From Pseudomonas panipatensis (GTDB taxonomy: Bacteria; Pseudomonadota; Gammaproteobacteria; Pseudomonadales; Pseudomonadaceae): a stretch of DNA of 64,000 nt. The stretch lies in contig NZ_FNDS01000001.1 in the NCBI RefSeq assembly GCF_900099785.1, forward strand, positions 310,001 through 374,000, given 5' to 3'. The translations under genes were made by a program, and so were the position numbers. Shown here in pieces: positions 58,658 to 64,000 of this stretch. The notes beneath the pieces are model-generated. The model saw nothing but the letters and a program-made list of their open reading frames with translations, made no database searches and was not told the origin of the DNA. Each line of letters opens with the position of its first letter. Positions within the stretch are counted from its first letter, which is position 1.

Positions 58658-59017
58658 ATGGACAGCAAACTCGTTATTGCTACGTTTCAGGGTGGCGGCG
58701 CGACCACCAGCGGACTCCCCGCGTCCCGGCAAATCCCCGCCGACGGCAGCGGCAAGGATCTGCCGCAAAGCGCCAAGGATACGTCGGCCAAACAGCTTCA
58801 GGATCTCGGGGCCGCCGTGCGCAGCCTGCAGGACCATGCCCAATCGGTGCAGCGCAACCTGGAGTTTTCGGTGGACCAGGGTAGCGGCGAGACAGTCGTG
58901 AAAGTCGTTGCCGCCGATACCGGCGAGGTGATCCGACAGATTCCCTCGGAGGTTGCCTTGAAATTGGCGGAGAGCCTGAAGGAGTCGGGCAATCTGCTAT
59001 TCAGCGAGCGCGCTTGA
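58658..59017 (+). CDS. flaG: FlaG-family protein
   Basis: A 119-residue FlaG. The N-terminal half is low-complexity and polar, and the C-terminal half has the family core NLEFSVDQGSGETVVKVVAADTGEVIRQIPSE. It is thought to limit filament length. ATG at 58658 with GGGAGG upstream. Between fliC and fliD, its usual place. Confidence 0.92.
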   Translation: MDSKLVIATFQGGGATTSGLPASRQIPADGSGKDLPQSAKDTSAKQLQDLGAAVRSLQDHAQSVQRNLEFSVDQGSGETVVKVVAADTGEVIRQIPSEVALKLAESLKESGNLLFSERA

Positions 59018-59101
59018 AAACTGGCGCGCTTCTTGAATGAGGCTCCTGCAAGCAAGGGCGGGGATGCATCGCCGCCAAAAAATCGATAGGAGTGACTGCA
59101 A

Positions 59102-60499
59102 ATGGCTACTACGGTGAGTGGTGTTGGTTCTGGGATCGATATTACCTCGATCGTGACATCTCTGGTGAGTGCGCAGAAATCACCCAAGCAGAATCAGATC
59201 AGCACCCAGCAATCCAACGCCAACACCCAGTTGTCGGCTATGGGGACGTTGCAGAGCGCACTCGCTACCTTTCAGAGTGCCCTGACGTCGCTGAACGATG
59301 CCAAGTCGTTCGCCGGCCTGGCGGCCACTTCTTCAAATACCTCTTTTGTCACAGCCAAGATGGGAACCGGTGCAACGGCCGGCACCTACGATATCAACGT
59401 CACCAGCCTGGCAACCAGTTCCAAGGTGGCTACCCAGTACGTGAGCGCATCGACCAGCTTTGGCGCCGGCTCTCTGAAAATCACCCAAGGCAACAGTAAT
59501 TACAACGTCAGTGTGAGTGCTGGAGCCAGCCTGTCGAGCATCCGTGACAGCATCAACAGTCAGCTGAAATCCAGCGGCATTACCGCCAACATCATCACTG
59601 ACTCCACCGGCTCGCGCCTGGTGCTCAGCTCCAGTGTCACCGGTAGCGGCAGCGATATCAGCGTGGCGGCGTCCGGTGACAGCAGTCTGTCGGCGCTGAA
59701 CATCGATGGTGTCAACACCAAGGCTTCGGCAACCTCGGGTGGCTATGTTTCGGCGCCGGCGGCGAATGCTGTCTACTCGATCGACGGCCTGTCGATGAGC
59801 AGTTCCACCAACACCATCACCAGTGCCATCAGTGGCGTGGAGTTCGACCTTGTCGCCGCTGGGCAGGCCAAGGTTTCGGTGGCGACCAACACTGACGGCT
59901 TGAGGACGTCCATACAGTCGTTCGTCAATGCCTACAATGCGATGGTAAGTACCACCAACTCGCTGACTAAGGTAACCACCACCACCGCGTCCGATGGCAC
60001 TACCAAGACGTCGGCGGCAGCGCTGTCCAGCGACGCCATGACTCGCACTCTGCTTAATGGCCTGCGCAACGAGTTGGTGGGGTCTTCGACAAGTGGCGGC
60101 AGTATCAAGCTGCTCTCGCAGCTCGGTATTTCCACCCAGACCGATGGCACACTGTCGATCGACGACACCAAGCTGACCACGGCATTGACCAACAATTTCT
60201 CGTCGGTTCAGGGCTTTTTCACCGGCACCGGTGGCTTGTTGGATCGCATGTCCAACAGCTTGAATGTCTACACCCAGACCAACGGCTTGCTCGATCAGCG
60301 CAAAGGTAATCTGCAGGATACCTTGAACACTCTGGCGACCCAGCTGACCGCGCTGAACACGCGTATGGACAAGCTGACGACCACGCTCATGGCCAAGTAC
60401 ACCGCCATGGATACGCTGGTGTCTCAGCTCAACGCCACCAGCAGCAGCGTGCTCACTACCCTCAATGCGCTCAACAATAAGAGCAGTTCGAGCGGCTGA
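59102..60499 (+). CDS. fliD: Flagellar filament cap FliD (HAP2)
   Basis: A 465-residue filament cap. MATTVSGVGSGIDITSIVTSLVSAQ at the N-terminus and LTALNTRMDKLTTTLMAKYTAMDTLVSQLNATSSSVLTTL at the C-terminus form the leg coiled coil; SLDDTKL-like blocks lie between. In P. aeruginosa FliD also binds mucin. GATAGGAGTG precedes the ATG. Confidence 0.97.
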   Translation: MATTVSGVGSGIDITSIVTSLVSAQKSPKQNQISTQQSNANTQLSAMGTLQSALATFQSALTSLNDAKSFAGLAATSSNTSFVTAKMGTGATAGTYDINVTSLATSSKVATQYVSASTSFGAGSLKITQGNSNYNVSVSAGASLSSIRDSINSQLKSSGITANIITDSTGSRLVLSSSVTGSGSDISVAASGDSSLSALNIDGVNTKASATSGGYVSAPAANAVYSIDGLSMSSSTNTITSAISGVEFDLVAAGQAKVSVATNTDGLRTSIQSFVNAYNAMVSTTNSLTKVTTTTASDGTTKTSAAALSSDAMTRTLLNGLRNELVGSSTSGGSIKLLSQLGISTQTDGTLSIDDTKLTTALTNNFSSVQGFFTGTGGLLDRMSNSLNVYTQTNGLLDQRKGNLQDTLNTLATQLTALNTRMDKLTTTLMAKYTAMDTLVSQLNATSSSVLTTLNALNNKSSSSG

Positions 60500-60615
60500 T
60501 ACCGGGCTGCGAACCGTGTTGCGCAGGTGGTATGAACAGCTAAAGAAATACCTGTCCCCGCCGATACCCTTGATAACGGCGAATTGCTCGCTCTAGGGAA
60601 CAAAGGGGATACCGC

Positions 60616-60996
60616 ATGAACGCCATGGCCGCCCTGCGCCAGTACCAGAATGTGAACACGCAGTCGCAACTGCACGACGCCTCGCCGCATCGGTTGATTC
60701 AGATGCTGATGGAAGGGGGGCTCGGTCGCATAGCTCAGGCCAAAGGAGCTATGGAGCGCGGCCAGTATGCGCAGAAGGGCATGCTCATTGCGAAGACCAT
60801 GGGTATCATTGGCGGGCTTCGTGAGGCGCTGAACCTCGAAGCGGGCGGAGAGTTGGCGCAAGGTTATGCCAATCTCTACGACTACATGAATCGTCGTCTT
60901 GCCGAAGCGAATCGCAGCAATGAGGCGGAAATTCTCGATGAAGTATCGGGATTGCTGCGGACGATCAAGGAAGGCTGGGATGGCATCGCTCATTGA
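60616..60996 (+). CDS. fliS: Flagellin export chaperone FliS
   Basis: A 126-residue helical chaperone for FliC. ALRQYQNVNTQSQLHDASPHRLIQMLMEGGLGRIAQAKGAME is the FliS signature, and the C-terminal half (LYDYMNRRLAEANRSNEAEILDEVSGLLRTIKEGWD) is standard. It follows fliD by 116 bases and is probably in the same transcript. Confidence 0.96.
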   Translation: MNAMAALRQYQNVNTQSQLHDASPHRLIQMLMEGGLGRIAQAKGAMERGQYAQKGMLIAKTMGIIGGLREALNLEAGGELAQGYANLYDYMNRRLAEANRSNEAEILDEVSGLLRTIKEGWDGIAH

Positions 60997-61024
60997 TGGC
61001 ACCCCGTCGAGGAGAATCATATCG

Positions 61025-61321
61025 ATGAGTTCCGCCGTTGAGCGTATTGAACAGACTCGCGCCGCACTTGGGGTCGCGCTGGCTGAGTGCGATTGGGAGA
61101 AAGTCGCGCAACTGGACCTCGAATGCCGTCGCCATGTCGACAACGCCATGCTGGAGCCTATCGACGACGATAGCGAGCTGCGGCAGAGTCTCGAGGGCTT
61201 GCTGCGGTTGTACCGCGATCTGGTTCAGGCGGTAACCATCCAGCGTGAGAATACGGCCGAGGAAATCGCTCGCGTCAGCCGGGCCCACAAGGGTGCGAAG
61301 GTTTACCAGCTGTTTGGCTGA
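61025..61321 (+). CDS. FliT-like chaperone (FleP type)
   Basis: A 98-residue helical protein starting MSSAVERIEQTRAALGVALAE, with LDLECRRHVDNAM and ENTAEEIARVSRAHKGAKVYQLFG. It occupies the fliT/fleP slot between fliS and fleQ known in Pseudomonas, and probably acts as the FliD chaperone. The ATG at 61025 follows GAGGAG by 11 bases. Confidence 0.82.
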   Translation: MSSAVERIEQTRAALGVALAECDWEKVAQLDLECRRHVDNAMLEPIDDDSELRQSLEGLLRLYRDLVQAVTIQRENTAEEIARVSRAHKGAKVYQLFG

Positions 61322-61571
61322 TGCTTGAGGGGGCCGTTTCTGTAAGGCGCGGAGCGGCCCGTGATGACGTGCGACCCCAGGTCGCAGCCGCTCGCCCCCG
61401 CATGCGAGTAGGTGCTTCGTCGGAAATAGCAAAAAAATCACGTCATAAAATTGACTAGTGCCACATTTTTGACTTTACTAGTGGCCAAATGCTGGCGAGC
61501 AAAGGGTTTGTCTCCGTCAGATACTTCCTGTCGCCGTTCGCCGGCCCATGCCATCGGAAGATAAAAGCAAG
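61322..61571 (+). promoter_or_regulatory. fleQ upstream region
   Basis: 250 bases without a gene. TGCGACC (61370-61376) and GGTCGCA (61380-61386) make a short hairpin. Then TTGACTAGTGCCAC and TTGACTTTACTAGTGGCC (61451-61486) repeat the TTGACT and ACTAGTG words, giving possible -35 elements. TGGCCAAATGCTGGC at 61482-61496 resembles the AmrZ operator as I recall it. fleQ is repressed by AmrZ in P. aeruginosa. Confidence 0.45.
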
Positions 61572-63047
61572 ATGTGGCGCGAAACCAAGATTCTGCTGAT
61601 CGATGACAATTCCGAGCGTTGCCACGAACTCTCGGTCATTCTCAATTTCCTAGGCGAGGACCAGTTGTCCTGCCGTAGCCGTGACTGGCGCCTGACGGTT
61701 GATCCACTGCCCAATGGCAGTCGTGATGTCCTCTGTGTGCTGATTGGACATGTCGACAACAAGGGCGGTGCGTTGGAACTGCTCAAGCAATTGTCGACCT
61801 GGGACGAATTCCTGCCGGTATTGCTGATCGGCGAGCCAGCGCCTGCCGACTGGCCGGAGGAGGTTCGCCGCCGTGTGCTGGCCAGCCTGGAAATGCCGCC
61901 CAGCTACAACAAGTTGCTCGACTCCTTGCACCGTGCCCAGGTCTATCGGGAAATGTACGATCAGGCCCGTGAGCGTGGTCGTCAGCGCGAGCCGAACCTG
62001 TTCCGCAGTCTGGTCGGTACCAGCCGTGCGATCCAGCAGGTGCGGCAGATGATGCAGCAGGTCGCGGATACCGATGCCAGCGTGCTGATCCTGGGTGAGT
62101 CCGGCACTGGCAAGGAAGTGGTCGCGCGCAACCTGCACTATCACTCCAAGCGCCGCGAGGCGCCTTTCGTTCCCGTGAACTGCGGGGCTATTCCGGCGGA
62201 ACTGCTGGAAAGCGAACTCTTCGGGCATGAAAAGGGTGCCTTCACCGGTGCCATCACCAGTCGTGCCGGACGTTTCGAACTGGCCAACGGCGGTACTCTG
62301 TTCCTCGACGAAATCGGCGATATGCCGCTGCCGATGCAGGTCAAGCTGCTGCGCGTCTTGCAGGAGCGCACGTTCGAGCGGGTCGGCAGCAACAAGACGC
62401 AGAATGTCGATGTACGCATCATCGCTGCGACCCACAAGAACCTCGAGAAAATGATCGAGGGGGGCAGCTTCCGCGAGGACCTGTACTACCGCCTCAATGT
62501 GTTCCCGATCGAGATGGCTCCGCTGCGCGAGCGCGTGGAAGACATTCCGTTGCTGATGAATGAACTCATCTCGCGCATGGAGCATGAGAAGCGCGGCTCC
62601 ATTCGTTTCAACTCCGCGGCAATCATGTCGCTGTGTCGGCACGACTGGCCGGGCAACGTGCGTGAGCTGGCTAATCTGGTCGAGCGCCTGGCGATCATGC
62701 ATCCCTATGGGGTCATCGGCGTGGGTGAGCTGCCGAAGAAGTTCCGCCATGTCGATGACGAGGATGAACAGCTGGCGAGCAGCTTGCGTGAGGAACTGGA
62801 GGAGCGCGCCGTGATCGCTGCGGGCCTGCCGGGCCTGGACTCGCCGGCGATGCTGCCGGTCGAGGGTATCGATCTCAAGGATTACCTGGCCAACCTCGAA
62901 CAGGGATTGATCCAGCAGGCGCTGGACGATGCCAACGGCGTGGTTGCCCGTGCAGCCGAGCGCCTGCGGATTCGACGCACCACGCTGGTCGAGAAAATGC
63001 GCAAGTACGGCATGAGCCGACGTGAAGAGGAAATGGCGGAGGATTGA
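61572..63047 (+). CDS. fleQ: Master flagellar regulator FleQ
   Basis: A 491-residue sigma-54 enhancer-binding protein. The N-terminal FleQ receiver-like domain (1-130) lacks a proper phospho-site. The AAA+ domain (about 142-380) has the c-di-GMP-linked LFRSLVG (R145), Walker [15 protein letters not shown] and Walker B FLDEIGD; a C-terminal helix-turn-helix ([18 protein letters not shown]) binds DNA. FleQ activates flagellar genes and controls exopolysaccharide genes depending on c-di-GMP. I start at the MWRETK Met, as in the known protein, rather than the ATG at 61548. Confidence 0.96.
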   Translation: MWRETKILLIDDNSERCHELSVILNFLGEDQLSCRSRDWRLTVDPLPNGSRDVLCVLIGHVDNKGGALELLKQLSTWDEFLPVLLIGEPAPADWPEEVRRRVLASLEMPPSYNKLLDSLHRAQVYREMYDQARERGRQREPNLFRSLVGTSRAIQQVRQMMQQVADTDASVLILGESGTGKEVVARNLHYHSKRREAPFVPVNCGAIPAELLESELFGHEKGAFTGAITSRAGRFELANGGTLFLDEIGDMPLPMQVKLLRVLQERTFERVGSNKTQNVDVRIIAATHKNLEKMIEGGSFREDLYYRLNVFPIEMAPLRERVEDIPLLMNELISRMEHEKRGSIRFNSAAIMSLCRHDWPGNVRELANLVERLAIMHPYGVIGVGELPKKFRHVDDEDEQLASSLREELEERAVIAAGLPGLDSPAMLPVEGIDLKDYLANLEQGLIQQALDDANGVVARAAERLRIRRTTLVEKMRKYGMSRREEEMAED

Positions 63048-63099
63048 CGCTTCCGCCGTGCTCTATTTTCCAACTCATTGAAAAATAAGAGATATTTTT

Positions 63100-63116
63100 T
63101 AGGCACGCGGTTTGCT
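63100..63116 (+). promoter_or_regulatory. Sigma-54 promoter of fleS
   Basis: AGGCACG-N4-TTGCT with GG (63102-63103) and GC (63114-63115) ten bases apart. It differs from consensus by A for T before GG. It drives the fleSR two-component pair, as expected for a FleQ-activated class II promoter. Confidence 0.85.
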
Positions 63117-63167
63117 TAGCCTCTTCCAGCCGACGCTTCGATGACGTCGGATGGAAGAGAGAGCCGC

Positions 63168-64000
63168 ATGATGCCAGCCGTACCCCAGCAGTCCGAGCAA
63201 ACCTCCAGCGACGCCATGGAGGAAAGCAGCCGCGCCAACCTGGAACAGGCTTTTGCCCTGTTCAACCAGATGTCCAACCAGCTCAGCGAGTCCTACAGCA
63301 TGCTGGAGGCCCGCGTCAGCGAGCTCAAGGGACAGCTGGCTCTGGTCAGTGCGCAGCGCATGCAGGAGCTGGCGGAAAAGGAACGTCTGGCCAACCGCCT
63401 GCAAAGCCTGCTCGACCTGCTTCCGGGGGGCGTCATCGTCATCGATGGCCAAGGTGTGGTGCGGGAAGCCAACCCGGCGGCGCTTGGCATGCTCGGCCAG
63501 CCGTTGGTGGGGATGCTCTGGCGTCAGGTCATCGCTCGTTGCTTCGCCCCGCGCAAAGACGATGGCCACGAAATTTCCCTGCGCGATGGGCGCCGCCTGT
63601 CCATCGCCACTCGCTCGTTGAATGGCGAGCCTGGGCAACTGGTTCTGCTCAATGACCTGACCGAAACCCGTCGCCTGCAGGATCAACTGGCGCGCCATGA
63701 GCGGCTCTCGGCCCTTGGGCGGATGGTCGCTTCGCTGGCCCATCAGATCCGCACGCCGCTCTCCGCAGCCATGCTCTATGCCAGCCATTTGAGCGAGCAG
63801 GCGTTGCCGTTGGAGCAGCAGCAGCGCTTCGCTACCCGCCTCAAGGAGCGTCTGCATGAGCTGGAAAACCAGGTTCGCGACATGCTGGTGTTCGCCCGTG
63901 GCGAGCTACCGTTGCCGGATCGCCTGGCGCCGGCGGAATTATTCGCGGGCCTGCGCGCCGCCGCCGAGTCCCATGTCTCCGGTCTGCAATTGCGCTGGCA
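63168..64000 (+). CDS. fleS: Flagellar two-component sensor kinase FleS (partial)
   Basis: The first 277 codons of a cytosolic histidine kinase cut by the window end. A coiled-coil N-terminus (about 25-75) leads to a PAS domain (about 80-180, LLDLLPGGVIVIDGQGVVREAN) and a HisKA dimerisation domain with the phospho-acceptor H192 in LAHQIRTPLSAAM. FleS would phosphorylate FleR, presumably encoded next, to activate class III flagellar genes. MMPAVPQQS has two possible ATGs at 63168 and 63171; I use the first. Confidence 0.93.
   Translation, partial: MMPAVPQQSEQTSSDAMEESSRANLEQAFALFNQMSNQLSESYSMLEARVSELKGQLALVSAQRMQELAEKERLANRLQSLLDLLPGGVIVIDGQGVVREANPAALGMLGQPLVGMLWRQVIARCFAPRKDDGHEISLRDGRRLSIATRSLNGEPGQLVLLNDLTETRRLQDQLARHERLSALGRMVASLAHQIRTPLSAAMLYASHLSEQALPLEQQQRFATRLKERLHELENQVRDMLVFARGELPLPDRLAPAELFAGLRAAAESHVSGLQLRW

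Overview
The window is chromosomal DNA of a Pseudomonas species, close to the P. aeruginosa group. The evidence is the gene order aruCFGDBE-ltaE-alaS-lysC-rsmA, an AmrZ regulator, GG-N10-GC (sigma-54) promoters in front of flagellar genes, and the FleQ/FleS flagellar regulators. The DNA is GC-rich with a uniform look. I see no integrase, transposase, phage or CRISPR array. Compared with what I recall of P. aeruginosa PAO1, the window joins three blocks that are far apart there: aru to mgtE, amrZ to cheR, and flgB to fleS.

1-9204: arginine succinyltransferase (AST) catabolism, aruC-aruF-aruG-aruD-aruB-(small ORF)-aruE, then a threonine aldolase. Two matches to the Pseudomonas ArgR consensus precede aruC. 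9205-16528: housekeeping and regulation: alaS, lysC (with a likely internal start for a beta subunit), the post-transcriptional regulator rsmA, a tRNA-Ser and two identical tRNA-Arg genes, a small secreted protein, and the magnesium channel mgtE. 16577-18159: amrZ, phnN and a fourth tRNA gene (Arg-CCU).

18215-26672 (minus strand) is the most unusual block. It is a tightly overlapped operon, wecB-nfrB-nfrA-DUF4434-GGDEF, resembling the E. coli NGR (phage N4 glycan receptor) exopolysaccharide pathway. Here it is gathered in one locus with its own diguanylate cyclase. The NfrB glycosyltransferase carries three MshEN-like motifs expected to bind c-di-GMP.

26918-33089: a LysR regulator and a 2-aminoethylphosphonate (AEP)-type ABC transporter (ATPase, double permease, binding protein), followed by a phosphonate-associated FAD oxidoreductase. 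No phosphonatase gene is present. 33186-37180: a CorA/ZntB-like transporter, a gamma-glutamylpolyamine synthetase-like enzyme and an MFS transporter.

37232-64000: a large flagellar and chemotaxis region. flgZ-flgN-flgM-flgA lie on the minus strand and cheV-cheR-flgBCDE-flgFGHIJKL on the plus strand. A likely flagellin-modification island follows (methyltransferase, a GT2-FkbM fusion, a TPR glycosyltransferase), then fliC-flaG-fliD-fliS-fleP, fleQ and the first part of fleS. Sigma-54 promoters precede flgB, flgF and fleS, and sigma-28 promoters precede fliC and flgM, matching the known tiered flagellar control.

Many genes here belong to the motile-to-sessile switch: RsmA, AmrZ, FleQ, FlgZ (PilZ), the orphan cyclase and the c-di-GMP-gated NfrB system. 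The NGR-like locus may therefore be wired into the same control network as the flagellum next to it.
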